Notes: generated by a model not told the origin, from the sequence alone. DNA of 64,000 bases from Mediterraneibacter gnavus ATCC 29149 (GCF_008121495.1 NZ_CP043051.1:62001-126000), one strand, 5' to 3'. Positions 45,001 through 53,815 are shown, counted from the stretch's first letter. A program made the numbers and translations.

Positions 45001-46719
45001 CTAACAATCCATAATCATATCTTCCAGTGTTCCGCCCGGCTTGATCATCGGATATACCATCTCTTCCGGATCAATGATAAATTCAATCAGGGTCGGAGTT
45101 TTTGTATTTTTCTTTGCCTCTTCAAATGCTGCCGAGATCTCTTCTGTTTTTGTCACACGGATTCCTTTTGCCCCATAGCTTTCTGCCAGTTTTACAAAAT
45201 CCGGCGTATACTCCGGAAATTCGGCTCCATCTGTCCGTCTCGAAAGCGCTCCTGCGCGCAGATTGGTCATCCCATAGCGTTTTCCGTAAAACAGCTTCTG
45301 CCACTGACGCACCATCCCCAGATATGTATTGTTAAATACACAGGCGATGACCGGTGTCTCCTCCAGAACTGCCGTTGCAAACTCCTGAATATTCATCTGC
45401 ATACCGCCATCCCCGGAAACTGCGATCACTCGTTTCTCCGGATTACCGATCTGTGCTCCGATCGCCGCCGGGAATCCATATCCCATCGTCCCCAGTCCTC
45501 CGGACATGACAAGTTGCTTCTTTTCTGTAATCTCCGCATACTGAGACACCAGCATCATATGCTGACCGACATCTGTCGTGATGATTGCATCGTCAAACTG
45601 ACGGTTCATCTCTTCAATAATATCCAGAGGGCTCATCAATGCATGCCGTTTCATCCGAAGCGGATGCTCCTCTTTCCATGCCGCGATCTGCGCAAGCCAT
45701 TTTTTTGTCTCGCACTCTTCCACATACTCCGTCATCTTCGTAAGCGCTTCTTTGGCATCTGCTACGATTGGAATATCCACATGAATATTTCTGGAAATCG
45801 ATGCCGTATCGATATCAATATGGACAATTTGTGCATGAGGCGCAAATTCATGCAGTTTTCCCGTGATCCGGTCATTAAAGCGCGTCCCGATGGAAAACAG
45901 CAGATCACAGCCGCTGACTGCCATATTGGCTGCATAAGCGCCGTGCATCCCCAGATTTCCGATAAACAGCGGATGATTTGTCGCAATGGCGCCTCGCCCC
46001 ATGATCGTTGTCACTACCGGCACCTGTGTTTTTTCCACCACTTCTGTAAACAATGCACTGGCGCGCGCAATATTCACCCCTCCGCCTGCCAGAAACAGCG
46101 GTCGTTTTGCCTTGTGAAGCATCTTGATCGCTCTTTTCAGCTGTCCGATATGTACACTGGTATTCGGCTTATATCCTCTGATATTCACCTCTTTCGGATA
46201 CTGTGCACTGCCAAGCTCCGCCATCACATCTTTCGGAAGATCGATCAGAACCGGTCCCGGCCTTCCCGTTCTTGCGATATAAAATGCCTCCTTGATGATC
46301 CGTCCAAGATCTTCCCGCTTCGTGACCGTCACACCATACTTGGTGATGCTCCGTGTGATCCCCACAATATCCACTTCCTGAAATGCATCATTTCCGATCA
46401 GATGTCTCGCCACCTGTCCGGTAAAACAGACCAGCGGAACACTGTCATAATTGGCAGTCGCAAGTCCTGTCACCAGATTGGTCGCTCCCGGTCCGCTGGT
46501 CACCAGACAGACGCCGACTTTCCCCGTTGTCCTCGCATACGCATCCGCTTCATGCACCAGTGCCTGCTCGTGTCTCGGAAGGATCACATCAATCCCGCTC
46601 TGCTTATACAGCTCATCGCTGATATCGATCGTACACGCGCCCGGATATCCGAACAATACTTCTACGTCTTCTTCTTTTAATGCTTTTACAAATAATTTGT
46701 TTCCTGAAATCTGCCTCAC
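45001..46719 (-). CDS. ilvB: acetolactate synthase large subunit
   Basis: A 572-residue thiamine diphosphate enzyme. The N-terminal PYR domain holds the catalytic glutamate region ILPRHEQALVHEADAYAR, and the C-terminal PP domain holds the cofactor motif GDGGMQMNIQEFATAVLEETPVIACVFNN. The start is a GTG at 46719 with AAGGAGGG eight bases upstream. It makes acetolactate from pyruvate at the start of valine and leucine synthesis. The leader RNA carries two hairpins and a 17-codon frame. Confidence 0.95.
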   Translation of the reverse strand: MRQISGNKLFVKALKEEDVEVLFGYPGACTIDISDELYKQSGIDVILPRHEQALVHEADAYARTTGKVGVCLVTSGPGATNLVTGLATANYDSVPLVCFTGQVARHLIGNDAFQEVDIVGITRSITKYGVTVTKREDLGRIIKEAFYIARTGRPGPVLIDLPKDVMAELGSAQYPKEVNIRGYKPNTSVHIGQLKRAIKMLHKAKRPLFLAGGGVNIARASALFTEVVEKTQVPVVTTIMGRGAIATNHPLFIGNLGMHGAYAANMAVSGCDLLFSIGTRFNDRITGKLHEFAPHAQIVHIDIDTASISRNIHVDIPIVADAKEALTKMTEYVEECETKKWLAQIAAWKEEHPLRMKRHALMSPLDIIEEMNRQFDDAIITTDVGQHMMLVSQYAEITEKKQLVMSGGLGTMGYGFPAAIGAQIGNPEKRVIAVSGDGGMQMNIQEFATAVLEETPVIACVFNNTYLGMVRQWQKLFYGKRYGMTNLRAGALSRRTDGAEFPEYTPDFVKLAESYGAKGIRVTKTEEISAAFEEAKKNTKTPTLIEFIIDPEEMVYPMIKPGGTLEDMIMDC

Positions 46720-46733
46720 CTTTCACACCCTCC

Positions 46734-46787
46734 TTATGCAAAACGCCCCAAGCTGTCAAAAAGCTCAGGGCGAATAAAATTCCTCAT
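46734..46787 (-). CDS. candidate 17-codon leader peptide of ilvB within a terminator-like hairpin
   Basis: ATG 46787 opens MRNFIRPELFDSLGRFA, ending at a TAA directly before the ilvB ribosome site. The frame spans a hairpin, CGCCCTGAGCT / AGCTTGGGGCG (46744-46772), followed by TTTT. An earlier hairpin, AATTTCAG / CTGAAATT, begins at the predicted transcript start. Leu and Ile codons are few, so this is not a classical ilv leader. No ribosome site is visible for this frame. Confidence 0.35.
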   Translation of the reverse strand: MRNFIRPELFDSLGRFA

Positions 46788-46828
46788 ACACTGAATTTCA
46801 GAGGCTTTCGCTGCTGAAATTTATCCTC

Positions 46829-46857
46829 ATTATACGGTGTATTTTTATCTTTGTCAA
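46829..46857 (-). promoter_or_regulatory. ilvB promoter, full consensus
   Basis: TTGACA (46852-46857), 17-base spacer, TATAAT (46829-46834) on the minus strand: a perfect match. Predicted start near 46822, about 100 nt before ilvB. Confidence 0.8.
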
Positions 46858-46893
46858 TTTCCTTTTCTTGATCTTTTTTAATCCAATTCGCAT

Positions 46894-47724
46894 TTACTTC
46901 CCGTTGTTTCTGTTTTTCAGGGCTCCGATCACACTGTAGACAGCCAGCATTGCCATATTGACCACAACTACACTCGCACCTGCCGGTGTTGCATACACAT
47001 AGGAAATCGTCACTCCCAGAATCAGGCATACAACCGATAGAATCGCTGAATTCAGAATCACACCCTTAAAGGTCTTAAACACCCGCATGGAAGTCAGCGC
47101 CGGAAAAATAATCAGACTGGAGATCAGAAGTGCTCCCATCATCCGCATTCCCAACACGATCGTAACTGCCGTCAACACCGCAATCAGAGTATTATACAGA
47201 TTTGCACGGACTCCTGTTGCCCGGGCGAAAGTCTCATCAAAGGTGATCGCAAAAATCTTATTATAGAAAAACAGATATAAGATCAGCACCGCAACCGACA
47301 GAAGAATACTGAACTGCACATCCTCACCACTCATGGCAAGGATACTTCCGAACATATAGTTATAAACATCAGTGTTCATTCCTGTCGTCATCGAAATCAC
47401 CATAATCCCGATCGCCAGTGCTCCCGTAGAAATCAGTGCAATTGCCGCATCTCCTTTGATCTTGCTGCTGCCGCTGATGCGAAGAAGCAGAACCGCAGCC
47501 ACCACGACCACCGGAATTGCAACCGCCAAAGGCGCCATGTTCAGCGCAGCCGCGATGGCCAGTGCCCCGAATCCAACATGAGAAAGCCCGTCTCCGATCA
47601 TCGAATAGCGTTTCAGTACCAGACTGACTCCCAGAAGTGCCGAACACAATGCCACCAGGGAACCCACCAGAAACGCCCGTACCATAAATGGATAGGACAT
47701 CATTTCCATAAATGTATCAAGCAT
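46894..47724 (-). CDS. znuB: metal ABC transporter permease, ZnuB type
   Basis: A 276-residue membrane protein starting MLDTFMEMMSYPFMVRAFLVG at 47724 with GGAGGTG upstream. It has about eight helices and the ABC-3 family pattern: GDGLSHVGFGALAIA near the N-terminus and GMRMMGALLISSLIIFPA later. It overlaps the ATPase gene by eight bases and completes the ZnuA-ZnuC-ZnuB set. Zinc is the most likely metal because of the histidine-rich binding protein; manganese cannot be excluded. Confidence 0.93.
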   Translation of the reverse strand: MLDTFMEMMSYPFMVRAFLVGSLVALCSALLGVSLVLKRYSMIGDGLSHVGFGALAIAAALNMAPLAVAIPVVVVAAVLLLRISGSSKIKGDAAIALISTGALAIGIMVISMTTGMNTDVYNYMFGSILAMSGEDVQFSILLSVAVLILYLFFYNKIFAITFDETFARATGVRANLYNTLIAVLTAVTIVLGMRMMGALLISSLIIFPALTSMRVFKTFKGVILNSAILSVVCLILGVTISYVYATPAGASVVVVNMAMLAVYSVIGALKNRNNGK

Positions 47725-48427
47725 TTCCCTCACCTCCCAGAAATCTCTTGCCGACTGCACTGTTTTGATATTCCTGCGCAGTTCCGTAAAACAGGGCGCT
47801 CTCCTGCAAATGCAGGATATGGCTTGCATACTGTATCGTACTTTCGATATCATGAGACACCATGACAACTGCAATTTTAGCCTCCTTATTGATTTTTTCA
47901 ATCAACTGGTAAAACTCTGCAGTCACCAGCGGATCCAGTCCTGTCACGGGCTCGTCTAACAACAGGAGCTTCTTTGTGGCACACAGCGCTCTCGCCAGCA
48001 GCACCCTCTGTTTCTGTCCGCCGGAAAGATCCCGGAAGCACTGGTGTTCCATTTCCCGGATTCCTAAAAGCTCCATATTCTCTCTGGCTGCCTTCTTATC
48101 CGCTGCACTGTAAAACGGCCGCCAGCCTCTGCTGTTGAGTCTGCCGGAAAGTACCACCTCATAGACGCTTGCCGGAAAATCTTTCTGCACGACCGTCTGC
48201 TGGGGAAGATACCCGATTTCGTCTTGCTTCAATCCGTCTCCCAGCAGAATCTGCCCTTTAAAGGGCGGTTTTAATCCAAGAAGACTTTTTACCAGCGTAC
48301 TCTTTCCGGAACCATTCTCTCCCACAATGCAGAGATAATCTCCCTGCTCGATCCAAAAAGACAGATCCCGAACAACCGTCTGTCCCTCATATGCGATCGA
48401 AATTCCATCACATTTTATCAATGCCAT
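47717..48427 (-). CDS. znuC: metal ABC transporter ATP-binding protein, ZnuC type
   Basis: A 236-residue ATPase with Walker A GENGSGKST (36-44), signature DLSGGQKQRVLLARAL and Walker B LLLLDEPVTGLD. Its ATG shares the A of the znuA stop (TGATG at 48425-48429), so the two are coupled. It powers metal uptake with the downstream permease. Confidence 0.93.
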   Translation of the reverse strand: MALIKCDGISIAYEGQTVVRDLSFWIEQGDYLCIVGENGSGKSTLVKSLLGLKPPFKGQILLGDGLKQDEIGYLPQQTVVQKDFPASVYEVVLSGRLNSRGWRPFYSAADKKAARENMELLGIREMEHQCFRDLSGGQKQRVLLARALCATKKLLLLDEPVTGLDPLVTAEFYQLIEKINKEAKIAVVMVSHDIESTIQYASHILHLQESALFYGTAQEYQNSAVGKRFLGGEGNA

Positions 48428-49452
48428 CAGTTCAAAGCCTCCTTTAATGTTTCTACATTCTTTTTCATCATGCTCAGATAAGTCTCCCCGTCTGCAAATT
48501 CCTTTGCAGTCAGATTATGACAACTGTAAAACGTCTTCACTTTCGCATGTGTCGTCTCGGCAATGGCATTTGCAATATTCTCATTACTCAGCTCCATCTT
48601 TAAGATCACCGGAATCTGTTCTTCCTTTGCTTTGTTGATCAGAAATGCCATCGTTGCCGCACTTGGCTCCGTATCGGATGCGCAGCCCGGAAATGCCGCA
48701 TAGTATTTCAGACCGTATTCATCTGCAAAATACCGGAACGGAAAACGGTCTCCAAAAAGCAGCACATCGCGTTTGGCCGAACTTACCACCTCACGAAACT
48801 CATCATCCAGCTCTTCTAAAAGACTCACATACGCTTTTTCGTTCTCTTCATAAACTGCCGTCTGCTCCGGATCCAGCTCACCCAGAACATCTGCAATCTG
48901 CTCCACAATTGCAATGGCATTCTTTGGAGACGTCCATACATGTTCATCCGGGGTCAGCGTCTCATGTGTTTCGTGCTCCTCTTCCCCGTGCTCATGCTCG
49001 TGCTCTTCCTCTTCTTCATGTTCATGACCACGTTCTTCTTTCATCCCTTCTACGTGTTCTTCATTTACCGTATCCACGCAGTCGATCAGGCGAAGCAGTC
49101 TGATATGTTCTGTATCGATGGAGTCCAGAATATCCTCCACCCATTCATCGTTCTCACCGCCCACATAAATAAACAGATCACAATTCTGAATCTTCAGAAT
49201 GTCCTGCGGTGTCGGCTCATAGGAGTGTGTCTCTTCTCCCGGCTTTAAAAGCATCGATACTTCTACATTATCCCCTGCAATCTGACGTACAAAATCATAC
49301 TGTGGAAAAATGGTTGTCACGACATTTACTTTCTCTTCGCCGGTCTCTTTCACAGCCCCCACTCTCTGACATCCGGCCACACTTGTCACCAAAAGAAACA
49401 CACTCAGCAGCACTGCCGCCTGTTTTCTCTTGTATGTTTTTCTAAATTTCAT
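48427..49452 (-). CDS. znuA: zinc-binding lipoprotein, ZnuA/AdcA type
   Basis: A 341-residue lipoprotein starting MKFRKTYKRKQAAVLLSVF at 49452. The lipobox is SVAGC with the lipidated cysteine at 28. Metal ligands fit H76 (PGEETHSYEP) and H171 (DEHVWTSP). Between them lies a loop rich in histidine and glutamate (about 133-163), a zinc-acquiring loop typical of ZnuA. The start is 14 bases after the dfrA stop, so it belongs to the thyA-dfrA transcript. No Zur box is visible in that gap. Confidence 0.93.
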   Translation of the reverse strand: MKFRKTYKRKQAAVLLSVFLLVTSVAGCQRVGAVKETGEEKVNVVTTIFPQYDFVRQIAGDNVEVSMLLKPGEETHSYEPTPQDILKIQNCDLFIYVGGENDEWVEDILDSIDTEHIRLLRLIDCVDTVNEEHVEGMKEERGHEHEEEEEHEHEHGEEEHETHETLTPDEHVWTSPKNAIAIVEQIADVLGELDPEQTAVYEENEKAYVSLLEELDDEFREVVSSAKRDVLLFGDRFPFRYFADEYGLKYYAAFPGCASDTEPSAATMAFLINKAKEEQIPVILKMELSNENIANAIAETTHAKVKTFYSCHNLTAKEFADGETYLSMMKKNVETLKEALN

Positions 49453-49465
49453 GATATGCCTGCCT

Positions 49466-49957
49466 TCACTGTCGGCGCTCGTAAGTCGAAAATACATACT
49501 CCAGATCAAAACAAGTATGCTCTTCACTGACTTCTGTCATTTCCCAGTTTTCCAGCTGATCCAGATTCGGGAAATACGTATCTGCCTGATATGCATGGTC
49601 GATCTTTGTTACATATACTTTGCTGCAATAAGGAAGCATCATCCGGTAAATACTTTCTCCGCCGATCACAAAGATTTCTTCCTCATCATATTTTTTCAGT
49701 TCTTCCAGCAATTCTTCTGTTGTATGCACGATCACTGCATCTTTCACATGATAATTGGGATTCCCTGTCAGCACAATATTGGTGCGGTTCTTCAGCGGCA
49801 GACCGTTCGGAAAGCTTTCCAGCGTCTTTCTTCCCATCACAACTACCTTTCCACCTGTCATCTGACGGAAAAACTTCATATCTGCCGGAATGCTGACCAG
49901 AAGTTTGTTTTTATATCCGATTGCCCAGTTTTTATCGGCTGCTACAATTGCGTTCAT
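49466..49957 (-). CDS. dfrA: dihydrofolate reductase
   Basis: A 163-residue enzyme starting MNAIVAADKNWAIGYKNKL at 49957, chosen because GGAGG is eight bases upstream; an ATG at 49963 is too near it. The family patterns AADKNWAIG, VVVMGRKTLESF, NIVLTGNP and IFVIGGESIYRMM are all present. It regenerates tetrahydrofolate used up by ThyA, encoded directly upstream. Confidence 0.95.
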   Translation of the reverse strand: MNAIVAADKNWAIGYKNKLLVSIPADMKFFRQMTGGKVVVMGRKTLESFPNGLPLKNRTNIVLTGNPNYHVKDAVIVHTTEELLEELKKYDEEEIFVIGGESIYRMMLPYCSKVYVTKIDHAYQADTYFPNLDQLENWEMTEVSEEHTCFDLEYVFSTYERRQ

Positions 49958-49986
49958 ATTCATTTCCTCCTTTTTTTGCACAACTC

Positions 49987-50835
49987 CTATACCGCGATTG
50001 GGATATTCTTGATCTGAGGATGTGTCTCATATCCATCCAGCCGTACATCATCCGGTGTAAATTCATAGAAATCCTTTACCTCTGGATTCAGCCAGAATTT
50101 CGGTGCCGGAAGCGGTTCTCTTTTGATCAGTTCCTCGATCATCGGGATATGTCTGTCATAAATATGCGCATCTGCGATCACATGAACAAACTCTCCGACC
50201 TTCATATCACACACCTGTGCCAGCATATGAAGCAGCACCGCATACTGACACACATTCCAGTTATTTGCTGCCAGTACATCCTGAGAACGTTGATTCAGGA
50301 TTCCATTTAATGTCAGTTTGTCACTGTCCTTTTCTTTTGTCACATTAAATGTCATGCTGTATGCACACGGATACAGATTCATCTCATGAAGATCCTGATG
50401 CACATAGATATTCGTCATGATCCGGCGGCTGTAAGGATTGTTCTTCAGATCATAGATCACACGATCGACCTGATCCATCATTCCCTCTTTATACTGATGC
50501 TTTACCTGCATCTGATAGCCGTAGGCTTTTCCGATGGAACCGTCCTCATCTGCCCAGCTGTCCCAGATGTGACTGTTTAAATCATGAATGTTGTTGGACT
50601 TTTTCTGCCAGATCCACAGCATCTCATCCACACAGCTCTTGATTCCTGTCCTTCGCAGAGTCAGTGCCGGAAACTCTTTTGAGAGGTCATAACGGTTCAC
50701 AATGCCAAATTTTTTGATGGTGTACGCAGAGGTTCCATCCTCCCATACCGGGCGTACCTTTTCTCCCTCTGTACTCGTTCCGTTGTCAATAATGTCTCTG
50801 CACATCTCTATAAATACTTTATCTGCGTAACTCAA
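49987..50835 (-). CDS. thyA: thymidylate synthase, Bacillus ThyA/phi3T-like type
   Basis: A 282-residue enzyme starting at a TTG (50835) with AAGGAG upstream. It methylates dUMP using methylene-tetrahydrofolate. Instead of the usual PPCH active-site motif it has LYPCAYSMTFNV, matching the variant class known from the Bacillus phage phi3T and Bacillus subtilis ThyA (TPCVYETQW). The catalytic cysteine is kept. Other class hallmarks are LLWIWQKKSN, NQRSQD and WLNPEVKDFYEFT. It is 15 bases after hom and 29 before dfrA. Confidence 0.93.
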   Translation of the reverse strand: MSYADKVFIEMCRDIIDNGTSTEGEKVRPVWEDGTSAYTIKKFGIVNRYDLSKEFPALTLRRTGIKSCVDEMLWIWQKKSNNIHDLNSHIWDSWADEDGSIGKAYGYQMQVKHQYKEGMMDQVDRVIYDLKNNPYSRRIMTNIYVHQDLHEMNLYPCAYSMTFNVTKEKDSDKLTLNGILNQRSQDVLAANNWNVCQYAVLLHMLAQVCDMKVGEFVHVIADAHIYDRHIPMIEELIKREPLPAPKFWLNPEVKDFYEFTPDDVRLDGYETHPQIKNIPIAV

Positions 50836-50850
50836 TCTTATCTTCTCCTT

Positions 50851-52134
50851 CTAATATTCTCTGATCATACTGCTGATCTCAGAAATGCTGTCCATTTTCT
50901 GCAGCTCTCTCAGCGCATCCTTAATATGATACTCTTTCACTTTTTCTGTACTGATGACCAGTTCAGCCGCTTCTTCCTGTACATGCTTCTGCACAACTCT
51001 GCGGATACTTACCTTATGACCGCCAAATACACTTGCCACTTTCGCCAGAACTCCCGGTTCGTTTTTCACCTGCATTCTGAGGAAAAATTTATTTTTCACT
51101 TCATCAAACGGCTTCACCGGCAGATCCTGATAGCAGGTACAGCTGATTCTTCCGTTGCATCCAAACTGCAGGTTTCTGGCAACATCAATCACATCACCGA
51201 CAACAGCACTTGCCGTCGGCATCTCCCCGGCACCTCTTCCGTAAAACATCGCATCATCCACAGCATCTCCGTGCACAAAAACAGCATTGAACGAATCCCG
51301 CACGGACGACAGGGGATGCTCTTTTCCAAGCAGCACCGGATACACTCCCACTTCAATCCCTTTGTCCGTATTGTGCGCAACTGCAAGCAGCTTGATCACA
51401 CAGTCAAACTCTTTTGCATAGGCAATATCTTCTGCTGTGATCTTTGTGATTCCTTCTGTATAAACATCTTTAAACTGTACTCTGGAATGAAAGGCAATGG
51501 AGGAAAGGATCGCGGCCTTTCTTCCGGCATCCAGTCCTTCCACATCCGCTGTCGGATCTGCCTCTGCATATCCCAGCTCTGTTGCTTTTGCAAGTGCAGC
51601 TTCAAAACTCATGTTTTCTTCAAACATCTTGGTTAAAATATAGTTTGTCGTTCCGTTCACGATCCCCATCACTTCTGAGATCTCATTTCCGGCAAGACAC
51701 TGTTTGAGCGGACGGATGATCGGAATGGCGCCTGCCACCGATGCCTCAAACAGCAGATCACAGCCATGTGCCGCCGCAAGGTCCAAAAGCTCTCCTCCGT
51801 GTTCTGCCATCAGATCTTTATTGGCTGTCACCACATGCTTTCCGGCTCCAAGTGCTTCCTCGATCATGGACTTTGCCGGTTCGATCCCGCCCATCACTTC
51901 GATCACAATCTGAATCTCCGGATCGTTTACAATCGATTTCCAGTCCGTTGTGAGAAGCTCTGTATCCACGCCTTCTCTTTTTTTATGCAGACTGTGTACC
52001 AGGATCTTTTCCACTTCCAGCTCGGCGCCAACTGTGTGTATCATACTTTCTGATCTCCTCTGGATCAATTTGTACACTCCGCCTCCAACTGTTCCAAGTC
52101 CCAGCAATGCCACTTTGATCTTTTTATTTTCCAT
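50851..52134 (-). CDS. hom: homoserine dehydrogenase with ACT domain
   Basis: A 427-residue protein starting MENKKIKVALLGLGTVGGGV at 52134 with AGAGGTGAAG upstream. It has an N-terminal Rossmann domain (GLGTVGGG), the catalytic region GAIPIIRPLKQCLAGNEISEVMGIVNGTTNYIL, and a C-terminal ACT domain (FLRMQVKNEPGVLAKVASVFG) that usually binds threonine. It makes homoserine from aspartate semialdehyde. It is the first gene of the close series hom-thyA-dfrA-znuA-znuC-znuB. Confidence 0.94.
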   Translation of the reverse strand: MENKKIKVALLGLGTVGGGVYKLIQRRSESMIHTVGAELEVEKILVHSLHKKREGVDTELLTTDWKSIVNDPEIQIVIEVMGGIEPAKSMIEEALGAGKHVVTANKDLMAEHGGELLDLAAAHGCDLLFEASVAGAIPIIRPLKQCLAGNEISEVMGIVNGTTNYILTKMFEENMSFEAALAKATELGYAEADPTADVEGLDAGRKAAILSSIAFHSRVQFKDVYTEGITKITAEDIAYAKEFDCVIKLLAVAHNTDKGIEVGVYPVLLGKEHPLSSVRDSFNAVFVHGDAVDDAMFYGRGAGEMPTASAVVGDVIDVARNLQFGCNGRISCTCYQDLPVKPFDEVKNKFFLRMQVKNEPGVLAKVASVFGGHKVSIRRVVQKHVQEEAAELVISTEKVKEYHIKDALRELQKMDSISEISSMIREY

Positions 52135-52225
52135 ACTCTTCACCTCTGTTTTTGAATCCGCTGTTTTTCTTTGCTCCATCTACAGACTTCTGTTTCTATA
52201 GAGTAACAAAATCTTTTCGAAAAGT

Positions 52226-52250
52226 AAAGCGGACATTCTTCTGTCCGCTT
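52226..52250 (-). terminator. terminator of the DUF5684-like gene
   Basis: AAGCGGACA-ttcttc-TGTCCGCTT (perfect 9-bp arms), with the minus-strand tail TACTTTTCG. Confidence 0.65.
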
Positions 52251-52266
52251 CTATCTATAGCTGACC

Positions 52267-53322
52267 TTATTGAAAGGCAATACCATATAATTCACAGGCC
52301 TGTGTAAACAATCGCTCTGTGTTTTCTGTTGCCTGAGAAGTATTCAAAGATACACTGCTCACCAGAATTTCCCGGTCCTCCATCAACTGAACCTGTATGA
52401 TCTCAGTACACGGATAAGCCACTCCATCTGCCCCGATCTGATTGCAGATCAGCTGCTGCATCACGAATCCGTCTTCTGCTACCATCTCACCTACAGTAAT
52501 ATCCGTATAGATTCCCGCCTGACTTTCCAATGTCTTTCGGATATTTTCCACTTCTGCCGAAATTCTCTGCTCAATCGTTTCATCCGCAGCCAGAAGTGTA
52601 AAACCTGCTTTCAGCTCAATTCCATCTTTTGCGGAAGTTGCTGTGGACTCCGTAACTGTATTCTCCCCAGCCTTGAACAATGTGACATCCGTAACCCATT
52701 GATAACCATCCAGGGATACTGTCTCAAAATCCTCATATCCTTCAATCGGAGTGCCCTCATATTCTCTCTGAACGCCCTCCTCTTCTTTCACATCTGGTTC
52801 TTCCTGTGTTTCCTCCGGAACTTCTTGTGAAATCACCGCATCCTGTGTCTGTTGTACTGTCTGATCTGAAACCGCAAACAGGCCCAGTGCGACAACTGCT
52901 ATCACTTCAAGCACCAACAGAATGATACCGATTCCGCCAGTGATCGCACTGGCTATGATCGCTCCTGTACTTTTCTCCGGATCCGGACCTGTATACTCTG
53001 CCTTTCCAAACGCAAGGATTGGAAGAAAAACAATACTTAAGAAAATCAGCCCACAGGCAAATCCATCTTTCTTTCCAAACACTTTTGCCAGTTTTATCAT
53101 TGTAAAAATTGCAAATATCAGATTCCCCAGCGGCAGGAATCCAAAAATAAACAGCCATCCTCTCCCCCAGGTTATCCTGGTCATTACATACAAATTATAA
53201 AACGGGATCAATGACGCCCATCCGGGTTCTCCTGCTTTACAAAATACTTTCCACATTACCGCAACACAAAAAATCAGAAGCGCCAATGCTACAATTATCA
53301 TTCCTATCGCTGCTGCCATCAT
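52267..53322 (-). CDS. DUF5684-like membrane protein with large outer domain
   Basis: A 351-residue protein. The first 110 residues hold three helices with the segment KAGEPGWASLIPFYNLYVMTRI, recalling DUF5684. Then comes another helix (IIASAITGGIGIILLVLEVIAVVALGLFAV, about 122-152), an acidic linker (VPEETQEEPDVKEEEGVQ) and a C-terminal domain of about 150 residues of unknown fold. The domain call is from memory. The start is ATG 53322 with AGGAGG upstream. A Fur-type box is upstream of its promoter. It is a single gene with its own terminator. Confidence 0.7.
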   Translation of the reverse strand: MMAAAIGMIIVALALLIFCVAVMWKVFCKAGEPGWASLIPFYNLYVMTRITWGRGWLFIFGFLPLGNLIFAIFTMIKLAKVFGKKDGFACGLIFLSIVFLPILAFGKAEYTGPDPEKSTGAIIASAITGGIGIILLVLEVIAVVALGLFAVSDQTVQQTQDAVISQEVPEETQEEPDVKEEEGVQREYEGTPIEGYEDFETVSLDGYQWVTDVTLFKAGENTVTESTATSAKDGIELKAGFTLLAADETIEQRISAEVENIRKTLESQAGIYTDITVGEMVAEDGFVMQQLICNQIGADGVAYPCTEIIQVQLMEDREILVSSVSLNTSQATENTERLFTQACELYGIAFQ

Positions 53323-53408
53323 ACCTTTTCCTCCTGTTCCTTAGCTCCCTTATCCCTTTTGATCTCTATTTCATTCTCCTCTTTTGGACTGAAGAATGAT
53401 TCTTTTCG

Positions 53409-53437
53409 ATTTTAACACATCATAGCAAAAAAGTCGA
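53409..53437 (-). promoter_or_regulatory. promoter of the DUF5684-like gene
   Basis: TCGACT (53432-53437), 17-base spacer, TAAAAT (53409-53414) on the minus strand. The Fur-type palindrome lies immediately upstream. Confidence 0.45.
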
Positions 53438-53452
53438 TGAGAATAATTCTCT
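53438..53452. promoter_or_regulatory. Fur-family box candidate (7-1-7 palindrome)
   Basis: TGAGAAT-A-ATTCTCT matches the Fur/PerR-type 7-1-7 repeat TGATAATNATTATCA closely (inner AAT/ATT and outer TGA kept; position 4 is G). It abuts the -35 of the promoter for the membrane protein gene and also faces the tRNA-Gly side. Confidence 0.5.
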
Positions 53453-53552
53453 TTTTGAATATTGTAATATACAGGCAGGGATTGGTGTAAACAGTACGAT
53501 TTGAACATACAATTAGAAATTTCAAAAAAATTAATTTTTTTCAAAAAAGTTG

Positions 53553-53581
53553 TTGACAGATAAGAACTCCTGTAGTATAGT
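53553..53581 (+). promoter_or_regulatory. tRNA-Gly promoter
   Basis: Perfect TTGACA (53553-53558), 17-base spacer, TATAGT (53576-53581). A small GTTCC..GGAAC hairpin lies between the start and the tRNA. Confidence 0.75.
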
Positions 53582-53613
53582 ATATATTGTTCCGAGGGGA
53601 ACACAAAACAAAC

Positions 53614-53686
53614 GCGATAGTGGCTCAGCTGGTAGAGTACGACCTTGCCAAGGTCGGGGTCGCGGGTTCGAACCCCGTCTATCGCT
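53614..53686 (+). tRNA. tRNA-Gly (anticodon GCC)
   Basis: Cloverleaf: acceptor GCGATAG / CTATCGC, D arm GCTC..GAGT, anticodon stem CGACC / GGTCG around TTGCCAA (anticodon GCC), T arm GCGGG-TTCGAAC-CCCGT, discriminator T. CCA is not encoded. Confidence 0.96.
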
Positions 53687-53692
53687 CTTAAG

Positions 53693-53725
53693 AGACTGTA
53701 GATCGAAAGATTTACAGTCTTTTTT
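53693..53725 (+). terminator. tRNA-Gly terminator
   Basis: GACTGTA and TACAGTC arms, followed by TTTTTT. Confidence 0.85.
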
Positions 53726-53815
53726 ATATTTTCAAAACCCGGCATTTCTTCCACTTCCAGTTCAATCCCTGCTTGAGTTCCCTCTCCGTTTCCTTTGATA
53801 AATCAAAAGCAATAC

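Noticed and set aside
45514-46680. A 388-codon open frame on the plus strand across ilvB
   Set aside because: It is the antisense shadow of ilvB, rich in C, H, R and S with no family resemblance and no ribosome site.
53371-53754. A 127-codon minus-strand frame over tRNA-Gly
   Set aside because: It spans the tRNA, its promoter and terminator, which explain the sequence.
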